In this document: positions 28,721-37,983 of the stretch, piece by piece
Layout of the letters: every line of letters begins with the position of its first letter
How positions within the stretch are numbered: position 1 is the stretch's first letter
Assembly: GCF_006716675.1 (NCBI RefSeq)
Contig: NZ_VFPM01000002.1
Span: 310,001 to 374,000 of the forward strand
Source: Humibacillus xanthopallidus
GTDB lineage: Bacteria > Actinomycetota > Actinomycetes > Actinomycetales > Dermatophilaceae
Direction of reading: 5' to 3'
DNA length: 64,000 nt
The notes under the pieces: generated by a model
Databases searched by the model: none
Told to the model about the DNA's origin: nothing
The model's input: the letters and a program-made list of their open reading frames with translations, nothing else
Position numbers and translations under genes: made by a program

Positions 28721-29701
28721 GTGGCGGCGACGATCTCGACGGGGAGCCTGCCCGGTGAGGAGACGGTGCGCGCGCTCGTCACGGAGGCGCACGCCGACAG
28801 CCTCGGAGTGCACGAGGGCCTGGTCGCGACCTACATTCCGCAGCTTGCCGAGGCCGACCCGGATGCGTGCGCGGTCTCGGTGGTCTCGGTGGCCGGCCGG
28901 TCGGTCGAGGTCGGCGACATCGGTGAGCGCTTCTCGATCCAGAGCGTCTCCAAGCCCTTCGTGCTGGCGCTCGCCTGCGACGCGCTGGGGGCCGACCGCA
29001 CGCGAGATCGCTTGGGCGCCAATGCAACCGGTATGCCCTTCAACTCGGTCATGGCGGTCGAGCTCAACGAGCAGCGCACGATGAACCCCATGGTCAACGC
29101 CGGCGCGATCGCCGCGACCAGCCTGCTCGTCGAGGTGGGCGGCGACGGGGACGCGGCGTGGCGTCTCGTGCAGGCGGGTCTCAGCCGCTTCGCCGGCCGC
29201 GACCTCGCGGTCGACGACGAGGTCTACGCCTGCGAGTCGCGCACCAACCTGCGCAACCACGGCATCGCGCACCTGCTGCACAGCTACGGCAGCGTGCACG
29301 GCGACCCCGACGTGGCGACCGACGTCTACACGCGCCAGTGCTCCCTCTCCGTCGACACGCACGACCTCGCAGTCATGGCCGCCACCCTCGCCGACGGAGG
29401 CGTCAACCCCATCACCCGCGAGCGGGTCGTGCGCGAGAGCACGTGCGCCAAGGTGCTCGCGGTCATGGCGACGGCCGGACTCTACGAGCACTCCGGCGAC
29501 TGGCTCTGGGACATCGGGCTGCCCGGCAAGAGCGGTGTCAGCGGCGCCATCGTGACCGTGTCTCCCGGCAAGGGCGGGCTCGCGACGTGGTCGCCACGGC
29601 TCGACGAGGCCGGCAACAGCGTGCGTGGGCAGATGATCACGCGGAGGCTGTCGATCGAGCTGGGCCTCAACGTCTTTGCGTCGCGCGCGGTTGTGGACTG
29701 A
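28721..29701 (+). CDS. glsA: Glutaminase
   Basis: The 326-residue protein is a serine-dependent beta-lactamase-like glutaminase. GERFSIQSVSKPFVLALA holds the catalytic Ser and Lys (S-x-x-K), NPMVNAGAIAA and the later TRQCSLSVDTHDLAVMAATLADGGVNP are family motifs, and SPGKGGLATWSPRLDEAGNSVRG closes the active site. It hydrolyses glutamine to glutamate and ammonia in the cytoplasm. The GTG at 28721 is preceded by GGGGGTGG. The palindrome at 28595-28619 upstream may control it. Confidence 0.93.
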   Translation: MAATISTGSLPGEETVRALVTEAHADSLGVHEGLVATYIPQLAEADPDACAVSVVSVAGRSVEVGDIGERFSIQSVSKPFVLALACDALGADRTRDRLGANATGMPFNSVMAVELNEQRTMNPMVNAGAIAATSLLVEVGGDGDAAWRLVQAGLSRFAGRDLAVDDEVYACESRTNLRNHGIAHLLHSYGSVHGDPDVATDVYTRQCSLSVDTHDLAVMAATLADGGVNPITRERVVRESTCAKVLAVMATAGLYEHSGDWLWDIGLPGKSGVSGAIVTVSPGKGGLATWSPRLDEAGNSVRGQMITRRLSIELGLNVFASRAVVD

Positions 29702-29713
29702 CGTCGTGCACCT

Positions 29714-29719
29714 CACGCT
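29714..29719 (+). promoter_or_regulatory. -10 element of a probable leaderless transcript
   Basis: CACGCT is exactly 12 to 7 bases before the GTG at 29726, in the 24-base gap after glsA. It is a weaker match than other boxes. Confidence 0.3.
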
Positions 29720-29725
29720 GGACCG

Positions 29726-30751
29726 GTGATCGACCACGAGCTGCTGAGGCGGCGGGCGCAGGAGCTGCTGCCTGACGACGTCTTCGGATACTTCGACGGT
29801 GGCTCGGGCGCCGAGGTCACCCTGGCGCGCGAGGCCCGGGCATGGGATGACGTGCTGCTCGAACCCCGCGTGCTCCGGGACGTCTCGGGCGCGACCGTGG
29901 CGACGAGCCTTCTGGGGCAGCCGGTCGCATCGCCGGTGCTCGTCGCGCCGATGGCTGCCCAGCGGCTGGCCCACCCGTCGGGCGAGGTGGGAGTCGCGGT
30001 CGCAGCCCGCGACTCAGGCTCCCTCATGGTGCTGTCGATGCGGTCGAGCACGCGGGTCGAGGACGTCGGGCAGGTGGGGCCGTTCTGGCAGCAGCTCTAC
30101 GTGCTGCAGGACCGCGGTGTCACCGACGAGGTGGTCGAGAGGGCCACGGCCGCAGGGGCGCTCGCCCTCGTGGTCACCGTGGACACCCCGGTCGTGGCCG
30201 GCAAGCGGGTCGGTCTGCCGTCGGCCCTTCCGCCCCTCGGCATCGTGCCGGCGCTCGACCGGCGCGTCGTGACGGACGAACGGCTGCAGCAGGCCCGGGA
30301 CGTCGGCCCCCGCGATCTCGAGCGGCTCGCAGAGACCAGTGGGCTCCCGGTCGTCGCCAAGGGTGTGCTGTCGCCGGCAGCTGCCCGCGACTGCGTGGCC
30401 GCCGGGGCGTCGGCGGTCGTCGTGTCGACCCACGGAGGGCGCCAGCTCGACGGGGTGGTGCCGACCCCGCTCGCCCTGCCGGCCGTCGCCGATGCGGTCG
30501 GCGGCGAGGTCGAGGTCTATGTCGACGGCGGCGTGCGCACCGGGTCGCACGTGCTCAAGGCTCTCGCCCTGGGGGCGCAAGCGGTCCTCGTCGGGCGACC
30601 GGTGCTGTGGGCGCTTGCCACCGGCGGCCCCGACGGCGTCCGGGTGCTCCTCGACGACCTCACGGCCCAGGCGCTCGAGGCACTCGTGCTCTCCGGGTGC
30701 CGCTCGTGCGCAGACGTCGGTCCCGACCTGGTCCACGCGAGCCGCCGCTGA
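29726..30751 (+). CDS. FMN-dependent alpha-hydroxy-acid oxidase/dehydrogenase
   Basis: The 341-residue protein has a TIM-barrel with family motifs: DVFGYFDGGSG at the N-terminus, the FMN-side VLVAPMAAQRLAHPSGE, WQQLYVLQDRG, VTVDTPV, and the active site STHGGRQLDG, where His is the base and Arg binds the carboxylate. VYVDGGVRTGSHVLKALALGAQAVLVGRPVLW binds the FMN phosphate. It should oxidise a 2-hydroxy acid such as lactate, glycolate or mandelate. The substrate is not fixed by sequence, although a lactate operon lies about 7 kb away. It follows glsA closely on the same strand. Confidence 0.87.
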   Translation: MIDHELLRRRAQELLPDDVFGYFDGGSGAEVTLAREARAWDDVLLEPRVLRDVSGATVATSLLGQPVASPVLVAPMAAQRLAHPSGEVGVAVAARDSGSLMVLSMRSSTRVEDVGQVGPFWQQLYVLQDRGVTDEVVERATAAGALALVVTVDTPVVAGKRVGLPSALPPLGIVPALDRRVVTDERLQQARDVGPRDLERLAETSGLPVVAKGVLSPAAARDCVAAGASAVVVSTHGGRQLDGVVPTPLALPAVADAVGGEVEVYVDGGVRTGSHVLKALALGAQAVLVGRPVLWALATGGPDGVRVLLDDLTAQALEALVLSGCRSCADVGPDLVHASRR

Positions 30752-30787
30752 GGCGACGGCCCGCGCTGGGACCGTGTGCGGTGCATG

Positions 30788-31537
30788 TCAGGCCGGGACG
30801 TCGGCCCCGGTCGGGTCCTTCTCCGAGCGGTCCGTGGCCGTCTCGAAGAACGGCGCCGCGAGCGCTGCGAGCGCCCCACCGATGAGGGGCGCGACGATGA
30901 ACATCCAGACGTGGGCGAGCGACTCGCCGCCGTTGAAGAGGGCCGGGCCGATCGAGCGGGCCGGGTTGACGGAGGTGCCGTCGAGCGGGATGCCGACGAC
31001 GTGGATGACCGTGAGCACGAGACCGATGGCGAGTCCGGCGAAGCCGGGAGCAGCGGCGCGGTTCGTGACGAGCAGCACGACGAACACCAGCAGGAAGGTC
31101 ATGACGACCTCGAGGACGAAGGTGCCGCCTGCCGTGATGCTGTCGCCCCAGTTGTTGGTGCCGAGCGCACCGGTCTCGTCCGTGGCGCCCCCGAAGCTCG
31201 AGACGAGCAGCTTGAGCAGAGCCGCCCCGACGATCGCGCCGACGAGCTGGGCGACCCAGTAGTAGACGGCTTCCTGGATCGTGATCCCCTTGCGCAGGAG
31301 GACGCCCAGCGTGACCGCTGGGTTCACGTGGCAACCGGAGACCGGCCCGATGGAGTAGGCGAGGGCGAGCAGCACGAAGCCGAAGGCAACGGCAACGCCG
31401 AGCTTGCCCATGGTCTCGATGCCGAAGACGGCCGACCCGACAGCGAAGAAGACGAGGATGAAGGTGCCGACCGCCTCGGCGACCGCCTTGCGGGTGATGT
31501 CGGGAGCGGGCGCGTTGGCCGGCTTGGTGTCAGGCAT
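30788..31537 (-). CDS. Aquaporin / MIP family channel
   Basis: The 249-residue protein has six membrane helices and two half-helix loops with the NPA signatures: GCHVNPAVTLG and GTSVNPARSIGPALF. The residue before the Arg of the second NPA and the narrow aromatic positions fit a water channel more than a glycerol facilitator, though this is not certain. The ATG at 31537 is preceded by AAGGGGT. It is divergent from the histidine kinase operon, with 264 bases between that hold no gene. Confidence 0.9.
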   Translation of the reverse strand: MPDTKPANAPAPDITRKAVAEAVGTFILVFFAVGSAVFGIETMGKLGVAVAFGFVLLALAYSIGPVSGCHVNPAVTLGVLLRKGITIQEAVYYWVAQLVGAIVGAALLKLLVSSFGGATDETGALGTNNWGDSITAGGTFVLEVVMTFLLVFVVLLVTNRAAAPGFAGLAIGLVLTVIHVVGIPLDGTSVNPARSIGPALFNGGESLAHVWMFIVAPLIGGALAALAAPFFETATDRSEKDPTGADVPA

Positions 31538-31801
31538 GAGGGACCCCTTGTCGTGGTAGGCAGCCCGACCCCCGGGCTGCACACCCGCGAGCCTAAGGCT
31601 GCTCGACCGGTCCGGCCGGGTCCGCCCCGCCCCCGCCCGCCATGCGGACACCCAGTCAGGCGCAGGGCGCACGCGGCCTCGGCTGAGGGTCCGTCGAGCC
31701 CTGCGGGGGCCTCGCCGTTTCGCGGGTGGACGGGCGCCGTGAGGTGGACACTGCTGGAGGGGGGGACATCGGAGTTGCTCACAGCGTGATGGAGGACTGG
31801 C

Positions 31802-34477
31802 ATGGGCCGGTTCGCGGAGTCGAGTGGACCACCCGGGATGGACCGTGCGCGTGTGCTCGAGGTGCGGCTGGCCGAGGTGCAGGAGCAGCTGCGTGCCACG
31901 AGCGAGATCCTCCAGGTGCTGACCAGCTCCTCGTCACAACAGACCCCGGTCTTCGATGCCGTCGTGGACAATGCCCGCCGGCTCCTCGACGCCCAGGTGG
32001 CGCAGATCTATCTCGTCGAGGGTGATACCTACGTCCTGGCCCGCTCGAGCGGGTTGTCGGAGGAGTTCGTCGACTTCATCGCACGCCACCCCATCACTCG
32101 TGACCGAGCCACCCTCGTGGGGCGGGTCACGATCGATCGCACGGTGCACCGGATCACGGACGTGCTCGCCGACCCGGAGTACGGTCGCAGCGACTTCCAG
32201 CGCCTGGGCGGATACCGGTCGATGATGGGTGCCCCCATGGTGGTGGGTGACAAGGTCGTCGGGGCCATCAACGTCTGGAGGACGACGGTGGCTCCGTTCG
32301 ACGAAGCGGCCGAGACCCTTCTGGCGACCTTCGCGGAGCAAGCCGCACTCGCCGTTCGACACGTCCAGCTCGTCACGGCCCTCGAGAACCGCTCGGCGGA
32401 GCTGGTGCGCAAGGTGGAGCAGCTCGAGGCGCTGGCCGAGGTCGGTGAGGCGATCAGCTCGACGCTCGTCGCCGACGAGGTGCTCACGACGATCGTCACG
32501 CACGCCGTGCGGCTGTCGGGCACCGACGGTGGCTCGCTCATGGAGTACGACGAGTCGACGGGGCTCTTCGGCGTGCGCGCCGTCTACGGCACCGGCCCGG
32601 GCGTCGTCGAGGCACTCCGCGGGGCCGAGATCCACATCGACCACACGTGGGTCGGCCAAGCCGCCCGCGACCGCGAGGTGCTCCAGATCGCCGACCTCGA
32701 CGCGGAGCCGCTCCCGCTCGACCCGCACCTCGCGATCCTCCACGCCTCGGGGTGGCGCTCGCTGGTCGCCATCCCGCTCGCGCGGCCGGACCGGGTCGTC
32801 GGCGCCCTCGTCGTGCGCCGGCTGAGCCGGGGCGCCTTCAGCGAGGAGACCTGCGACCTCCTCTCGGCCTTCGCGAGCCAGTCGGCGGTCGCCCTCACCA
32901 ACGCTCGGCTCTACCAGCAGCTCGAGCGGCAGAGCCGCGAGCTCGCTGAGGCCAGTCGCCACAAGTCGGAGTTCCTCGCGAGCATGTCGCACGAGCTTCG
33001 CACCCCGCTCAACGCCGTCATCGGCTTCTCCGAGGTGCTCCTCGAGCGGATGTTCGGCGAGGTCAACGAGCGCCAGGAGGACTACCTCCGCGACATCCAC
33101 TCGGCCGGCCGGCACCTGCTCGCGCTGCTCGGCGACATCCTCGACCTGTCGAAGATCGAGGCGGGGCGGATGGAGCTCGACCTCACGACGTTCCCGATGG
33201 ACGACGTTCTCTCGCAGGCGATCTCGCTGGTGCGTGAGCGCGCGGCGCTGCACGGCCTGCAGCTGAGGCTCGACTCCAGCCAGGACCTCGGCATGGTCAC
33301 CGCCGACGAGCTGCGGCTCAAGCAGGTGCTCCTCAACCTGCTGAGCAACGCCGTGAAGTTCACGCCCGACGGCGGCCGGATCGACGTGCGCGCGTGGCGC
33401 GACGGCGACGTCGTGGAGGTGACCGTCTCCGACACCGGCGTCGGCGTCGACCCCGCCGACCAGGAGCGCATCTTCGACTCCTTCCAGCAGGGCCAGCGCT
33501 CCGCCTCGACGAGTGAGGGCACGGGGCTGGGCCTCACCCTCAGCCGCCGGATCATCGAGCTGCACGGCGGCCGCCTCTGGCTGTCGAGCTCGCCCGGGGA
33601 GGGCAGCACGTTCGGCCTCTCGATCCCGCAGCCACGAGCCGCCTCCCGGGCGGCGGCCGAGCAGCGCTGGAGGGCCGACGACGAGTCGGCCTCCGGCCCG
33701 ACCATCGTCGTCATCGAGGACGACCCGCGGTCGGCCGAGCTCGTGGAGCTGCACCTGCGCGCAGCCGGGCTCCGCGTGCGGGTCGCCGCCTCGGGAGAGG
33801 CCGGCCTCGAGCTCGTGCGCGGCGAGCAGCCGGTCGCGGTCGTGCTCGACATCCACCTGCCCGGCATGAACGGCTGGGAGGTCCTCACCCTGCTGAAGTC
33901 CGACCCCGTCACCGCGACGGTTCCGGTCGTCGTCGTCAGCGTGGAGCCGGAGCGTGGTCGTGGTTTCGCACTCGGGGCCACCGAGTACCTCGTCAAGCCG
34001 GTGAGCGGGGAGCACCTGCTGGCCGCGGTGACCCGCCTGCTGCCGCGGCAACCGGCCGACGGCCCGGCCGCGAGCCGGCTCAGCGTCGTCGTCGTCGACG
34101 ACGACCCTCTCGCGCTCAAGCTCGTGCGCAGCACCCTCGAGCCGCTCGGGTGGGAGGTCCACACGTGCGCGGGTGGACAGCAGGCGGCCGACGTCGTCCG
34201 TACGGTCTCCCCGTCCGTCGTCGTCATGGACCTGCTCATGCCCCAGGTGGACGGCTTCGCCGTCATCGACGAGCTGCGCCCCGAGCGTGACTCGGAGGGG
34301 CCGCCGATCGTCGTGCTCACGGCGAAGTCCCTGACGCCACAAGACCGCTCGCGGCTGGAGGGACGGATCGCCTTCGTCGCCGAGAAGGCCGGCATCGACC
34401 TGCCCGTCCTCGCCCGCCGGCTGGCTGCCGTGGCATCCGACCACGAGGACGGCCAGCGACGCGAGGAGCCGTCGTGA
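31802..34477 (+). CDS. Hybrid histidine kinase: GAF-GAF-HisKA-HATPase-REC-REC
   Basis: This 891-residue cytoplasmic sensor kinase has no membrane helix. After a coiled N-terminus it has two GAF domains (about 47-190 and 220-368). HisKA follows with phospho-acceptor H397 in MSHELRTPLN, then an ATPase domain with N516, DTGVGVD (544-550) and GTGLGL (573-578). Two receiver domains come last, with Asp683 in VLDIHLPG and Asp810 in VMDLLMPQ. It should sense a small signal through GAF and pass phosphate inward and to the following proteins. GGAGG stands upstream of the ATG. Its stop overlaps the next gene (GTGA), making four coupled genes. Confidence 0.93.
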   Translation: MGRFAESSGPPGMDRARVLEVRLAEVQEQLRATSEILQVLTSSSSQQTPVFDAVVDNARRLLDAQVAQIYLVEGDTYVLARSSGLSEEFVDFIARHPITRDRATLVGRVTIDRTVHRITDVLADPEYGRSDFQRLGGYRSMMGAPMVVGDKVVGAINVWRTTVAPFDEAAETLLATFAEQAALAVRHVQLVTALENRSAELVRKVEQLEALAEVGEAISSTLVADEVLTTIVTHAVRLSGTDGGSLMEYDESTGLFGVRAVYGTGPGVVEALRGAEIHIDHTWVGQAARDREVLQIADLDAEPLPLDPHLAILHASGWRSLVAIPLARPDRVVGALVVRRLSRGAFSEETCDLLSAFASQSAVALTNARLYQQLERQSRELAEASRHKSEFLASMSHELRTPLNAVIGFSEVLLERMFGEVNERQEDYLRDIHSAGRHLLALLGDILDLSKIEAGRMELDLTTFPMDDVLSQAISLVRERAALHGLQLRLDSSQDLGMVTADELRLKQVLLNLLSNAVKFTPDGGRIDVRAWRDGDVVEVTVSDTGVGVDPADQERIFDSFQQGQRSASTSEGTGLGLTLSRRIIELHGGRLWLSSSPGEGSTFGLSIPQPRAASRAAAEQRWRADDESASGPTIVVIEDDPRSAELVELHLRAAGLRVRVAASGEAGLELVRGEQPVAVVLDIHLPGMNGWEVLTLLKSDPVTATVPVVVVSVEPERGRGFALGATEYLVKPVSGEHLLAAVTRLLPRQPADGPAASRLSVVVVDDDPLALKLVRSTLEPLGWEVHTCAGGQQAADVVRTVSPSVVVMDLLMPQVDGFAVIDELRPERDSEGPPIVVLTAKSLTPQDRSRLEGRIAFVAEKAGIDLPVLARRLAAVASDHEDGQRREEPS

Positions 34478-34869
34478 GCCGGCCACCGACTGTCCTGCTC
34501 GTCGAGGACAACCCCCGCAACCTCAAGCTCGCCCGTGACGTGCTGGAGTACGGCGGCTTCGTCGTCGTCATCGCGACGACGGGCGAGGAAGCGGTGGAGC
34601 GGTCGCGCACGACGTTGCCGGACGTCATCCTCATGGACCTCCAGCTGCCCGGCATCGACGGCTACGCGGCGCTCGAGCTCATCCGTGGGCACGAGCTCAC
34701 GGCCCACATCCCCGTCGTGGCACTGACGGCCTTCGCGATGGCGCGAGATCGCGAGCGGGTCCTTGCGTCCGGCTTCGCCGGCTACCTCGAGAAGCCGATC
34801 AGCGTCAGGGAGTTCCCGGCGCAGGTGCGGCGGCACCTGCCGCGCGGCGACGACGGGCGAGCGACATGA
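34474..34869 (+). CDS. Single-domain response regulator (CheY/DivK-like)
   Basis: The 131-residue protein is one receiver domain with acidic EDN near the N-terminus, the phospho-acceptor Asp55 (VILMDLQLPG), a Thr in VVALTAF, and Lys107 in YLEKPIS. There is no output domain. It can act as a phosphate relay or sink between the hybrid kinase and other partners, as DivK-like proteins do. GTG overlaps the kinase stop, and its own stop overlaps the next ATG, so all are made together. Confidence 0.92.
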   Translation: MSRPPTVLLVEDNPRNLKLARDVLEYGGFVVVIATTGEEAVERSRTTLPDVILMDLQLPGIDGYAALELIRGHELTAHIPVVALTAFAMARDRERVLASGFAGYLEKPISVREFPAQVRRHLPRGDDGRAT

Positions 34870-36032
34870 CGAGCGTCGAGCCGCACGGCTCGTCGGAGCC
34901 GACCACCACCGGCGTGCGGGTGCTCGTCGTCGACGACCTCGAGACGAACCGCAAGCTCATGCGCGCCGTCCTCGAGCCCCGGGGTTTCGTCGTGCACTCC
35001 GTGGCCTCGGGTGAGGCAGCGCTCGCAACCCTCGAGGAGACCGATGTCGACGTCGTCCTCCTCGACGTGCTCATGCCGGGGATCGACGGCTACGACACGT
35101 GTGCGCGCATCAAGGCCGAACCCCGCACGGCAGCGCTCCCGATCATCATGGTCACCGCGAGCGGGGCGCAGCGGCAGAGGCTGCGGGCGCTCGAGATGGG
35201 CGCCGACGACTTCATCACGAAGCCGTTCGACCAGGCCGAGCTCGTCGCACGGGTGCGGTCGCTCGCGCGGATGAAACGCCTGCACGACACGATCGTCGAG
35301 CAGGCCGCCGCCCTCGAGAGCTGGAACGCCGAGCTCGAGGAGCGGGTGGCCGCTCAGGTCGACGACCTCGAGAGGTTGGGTCGCCTGCGTCGCTTCCTGT
35401 CCCCCCAGATCGCCCAGCTCATCGTCGAGACGGGCGACGAGTCCTTCCTCGAGAGCCATCGCCGCGACATCACGACGGTGTTCACCGACCTGCGCGGCTT
35501 CACCGCCTTCGCCGAGACGGCCGAGCCCGAGGAGACCATGGCGGTCCTGCGGGAGTACCACGAGGCCCTCGGCGCGCTCGTGTTCGCCTACGGAGGGACC
35601 CTCGAGCACTTCGCGGGAGACGGCCTCATGGTCTTCTTCAACGACCCCCCGCCCTGCGTCGACGCCCCCGAGCGCGCCGTGCGCATGGCCCTCGACATGC
35701 GAGACCGCGTCGACGTGCTGACCGAGGGCTGGCGCCGGCAGGGTCATGCCCTCGGCTTCGGCGTCGGGATCGCGCAGGGCTACGCGACCCTCGGACGGGT
35801 CGGCTTCGAGGGGCGATGGGACTACGCCGCGATCGGCACGGTCACCAACGTCGCGGCCCGGCTCTGCGCTGCGGCCCAGGCACGACAGATCCTCATCAGT
35901 CCCCGCGTGCGGGCCGGCCTCGATGGGCGCTTCGAGACGCGACCGCTCGGGCCCGTCGAGCTGCGGGGGATATCCCGCCCCGTGGAGGTCCACGAGGTCA
36001 TCGGCACCATCGACCCGGAAGGCAACCCATGA
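34866..36032 (+). CDS. Receiver domain - class III adenylate/guanylate cyclase
   Basis: The 388-residue protein has a receiver domain (about 17-135, Asp67 in VVLLDVLMPG, Lys119 in ITKPF), a coiled-coil linker (about 140-178), and a class III cyclase domain. The metal-binding Asp residues are Asp208 (VFTDLRGFTAF) and Asp252 (HFAGDGLMVFFND). Transition-state residues are Asn328 and Arg332 (TVTNVAARL), and DYAAIG suggests ATP as substrate. Phosphorylation of the receiver is expected to control formation of cyclic AMP. ATGA overlaps at both ends tie it to the receiver and to the ATP-grasp gene. A Crp-like regulator follows 2 kb on. Confidence 0.92.
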   Translation: MTSVEPHGSSEPTTTGVRVLVVDDLETNRKLMRAVLEPRGFVVHSVASGEAALATLEETDVDVVLLDVLMPGIDGYDTCARIKAEPRTAALPIIMVTASGAQRQRLRALEMGADDFITKPFDQAELVARVRSLARMKRLHDTIVEQAAALESWNAELEERVAAQVDDLERLGRLRRFLSPQIAQLIVETGDESFLESHRRDITTVFTDLRGFTAFAETAEPEETMAVLREYHEALGALVFAYGGTLEHFAGDGLMVFFNDPPPCVDAPERAVRMALDMRDRVDVLTEGWRRQGHALGFGVGIAQGYATLGRVGFEGRWDYAAIGTVTNVAARLCAAAQARQILISPRVRAGLDGRFETRPLGPVELRGISRPVEVHEVIGTIDPEGNP

Positions 36033-37627
36033 ACGCCAACGCCACCACCGGAGCACCGGACCTCGGGCAGATGGAACTGCTCGACGATCTCGACGAAGCC
36101 GCGCGGGAGGAGCGTTTCGGTGACCTCCAGCAGCGCCTGCCCGAGGTCTGGCGGTCCATACGGCAGGACGACCCTCTCGAGTCGGTCGTCGTCGTGCCCT
36201 CGATGAGCATCGACCGGCTGGCCCCGACTGCGGGGGCGATGAACCAGGCGATGGAGGAGCGCCTCCTCTTCCTGCTCCTCCTGCTGCGCCAGCCGCGGCT
36301 CCGGATGGTCTATGTCACCTCGATGCCGATCAGTGACCAGATCGTCGAGTACTACCTCTCGCTGCTGCCAGGGGTCATCCCGAGCCATGCGCGCTCGCGC
36401 CTGTCGCTCGTGTCCGTCGGCGACTCGTCCACCGTGCCGCTGACCGACAAGCTGCTCGCCCGCCCGCGTCTGCTCGCGCACATCGCCTCTCTCGTCCCCG
36501 ACACGGCGCGTTCGCACCTCATCCCCTACAACAGCACGTGGCGTGAGCGTGACCTCGCGCTCGTGCTCGACATCCCGATGTATGCCGCCGATCCGCGCCT
36601 GTTTCCCCTGGGGACCAAGACGGGTTGTCGGCGGGCCTTCGCCGAGGCCGGGGTCACCTACCCCTTCGGTGCCGAGGACCTCCACTCGGTCGACGACGTG
36701 GTGGCTGCGCTGCTCGCTCTGCACACGGCTCGCCCGGCCGCGGGGTGGGCCATGGTGAAGCTCAACGAGGGAGCGTCGGGCTCGGGCAACGCACTCGTCG
36801 ACCTGCGAGAGCTGCCTCGTTCCGGCGACGTGCGTGCAGCCGTGACGGAGCGCGTGAGGAAGATGCAGCTGGAGAGCTCGAAGATCGACCTCGACACCTA
36901 CCTGCAGCGCCTGGCTGACGCAGGCGGCATCGTGGAGGAGCGCATCGTCGGTGACGAGGTGCGCAGCCCGAGCGTGCAGATGGCGGTCACCCCGCTCGGC
37001 GAGCTCGACATCCTCTCGACCCACGACCAGATCCTGGGTGGCCCGTCCGGCCAGGTCTACCTCGGCGCTCGGTTCCCCGCCGATCCCGCCTATGCGGCGG
37101 CGATCACGCAGGAGGCCACCGCGGTGGGGCGGGTGCTCGCCGACAAGGGTGTGCTCGGTCGCTTCGCCCTCGACTTCGTCGTCGTCCGCCACGGTGATGC
37201 GTGGGAGGCGCACGCCATCGAGATCAACCTCCGCAAGGGCGGCACGACGCACCCCTTCCTCACGCTGCAGTTCCTCACCGACGGGCGCTACCTGCCCGAC
37301 GAATGCGTGTTCCGTACGCCGGCCGGGGCGGAGCGCCACCTCGTGGCCACCGACCACCTGGAGAACGACGCTCTGAGGGGCCTGCGGGTCGAGGACCTCT
37401 TCGACCTCATCGCCCGGACCGGGCTGCATTTCGATCCCTCACGACAGGCCGGCGTCGTCTTCCACATGATCAGCTCGATCACCGAGTGCGGCCGGGTGGG
37501 CATGACGGCGATCGGCGACACGCCAGCCTCCGCCCAGGATGTCTTCGACCGGGCGGAGGCGGCTCTTCTCGCCGAGGCGCATGACTCCCTCTCCCCGGTG
37601 CCACTGGCACCGTCACGGTCTCGGTGA
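36029..37627 (+). CDS. ATP-grasp ligase of the PGM1-related peptide ligase type
   Basis: The 532-residue protein looks like the PGM1-related ATP-grasp group (known from pheganomycin peptide ligation). The N-terminal half has VVVVPSMSIDRLAP and repeated hydrophobic strands. The ATP-binding part begins around MVKLNEGASGSGNAL (242-256) and includes EERIVGDEVRSPSVQ. The segment EINLRKGGTTHPF (398-410) holds metal-binding Glu and Asn. A C-terminal extension follows. It should join a carboxylate to an amine using ATP; the substrates are unknown. Its ATG overlaps the cyclase stop. Such a ligase inside a kinase-cyclase operon is unusual, and its role there is open. Confidence 0.75.
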   Translation: MNANATTGAPDLGQMELLDDLDEAAREERFGDLQQRLPEVWRSIRQDDPLESVVVVPSMSIDRLAPTAGAMNQAMEERLLFLLLLLRQPRLRMVYVTSMPISDQIVEYYLSLLPGVIPSHARSRLSLVSVGDSSTVPLTDKLLARPRLLAHIASLVPDTARSHLIPYNSTWRERDLALVLDIPMYAADPRLFPLGTKTGCRRAFAEAGVTYPFGAEDLHSVDDVVAALLALHTARPAAGWAMVKLNEGASGSGNALVDLRELPRSGDVRAAVTERVRKMQLESSKIDLDTYLQRLADAGGIVEERIVGDEVRSPSVQMAVTPLGELDILSTHDQILGGPSGQVYLGARFPADPAYAAAITQEATAVGRVLADKGVLGRFALDFVVVRHGDAWEAHAIEINLRKGGTTHPFLTLQFLTDGRYLPDECVFRTPAGAERHLVATDHLENDALRGLRVEDLFDLIARTGLHFDPSRQAGVVFHMISSITECGRVGMTAIGDTPASAQDVFDRAEAALLAEAHDSLSPVPLAPSRSR

Positions 37628-37641
37628 GCGCTCGGGATGCC

Positions 37642-37836
37642 TCACGGGCAGATGCTCGCCGAGTGGATGAGCGCGCCGACGAAGGCTTGGTGCCACGTGA
37701 GACGCGTGGTGCGTGACCGGGCGGACGCACCACCGCAGGCGCACTCCCAGGTCCATCCGCCCAGCTCCGTGCGGCAGACCCGCGGGTGGTGGTGGGCGAG
37801 GTCGGTCCGGCTTCGCCGGGCTGTCGTCGTCGTCAT
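37642..37836 (-). CDS. Small Cys-containing protein of unknown function
   Basis: The 64-residue product begins MTTTTARRSRTDLAHHHPRV and continues with CRTELGGWTWECACGG, giving three Cys close together, then RLTWHQAFVGALIHSASICP. The Cys/His set might bind zinc or iron, but this is a guess. AGAGAGG lies eight bases upstream of the ATG at 37836, and the codon use fits a real gene. It lies on the opposite strand between the signalling operon and the Crp-like gene. No known family was recognised. Confidence 0.55.
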   Translation of the reverse strand: MTTTTARRSRTDLAHHHPRVCRTELGGWTWECACGGASARSRTTRLTWHQAFVGALIHSASICP

Positions 37837-37983
37837 CGGAGTGCCTCTCTGTGGGGGGTTCGTCACCGGGACCTCGGTGGATCCCTTCTCCCCTCACGAT
37901 CCCCGGGGCGCGCCCACCGGTCTGTGCCCGCGGCGACACACCGGGAGGACTCGCGACCTCTCCTGCCCCCTGGTCGTGACCTG

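Noticed and set aside
31934..34486. An 850-codon minus frame antisense to the hybrid kinase
   Set aside because: It has no recognisable domain and lies across well-conserved kinase motifs.
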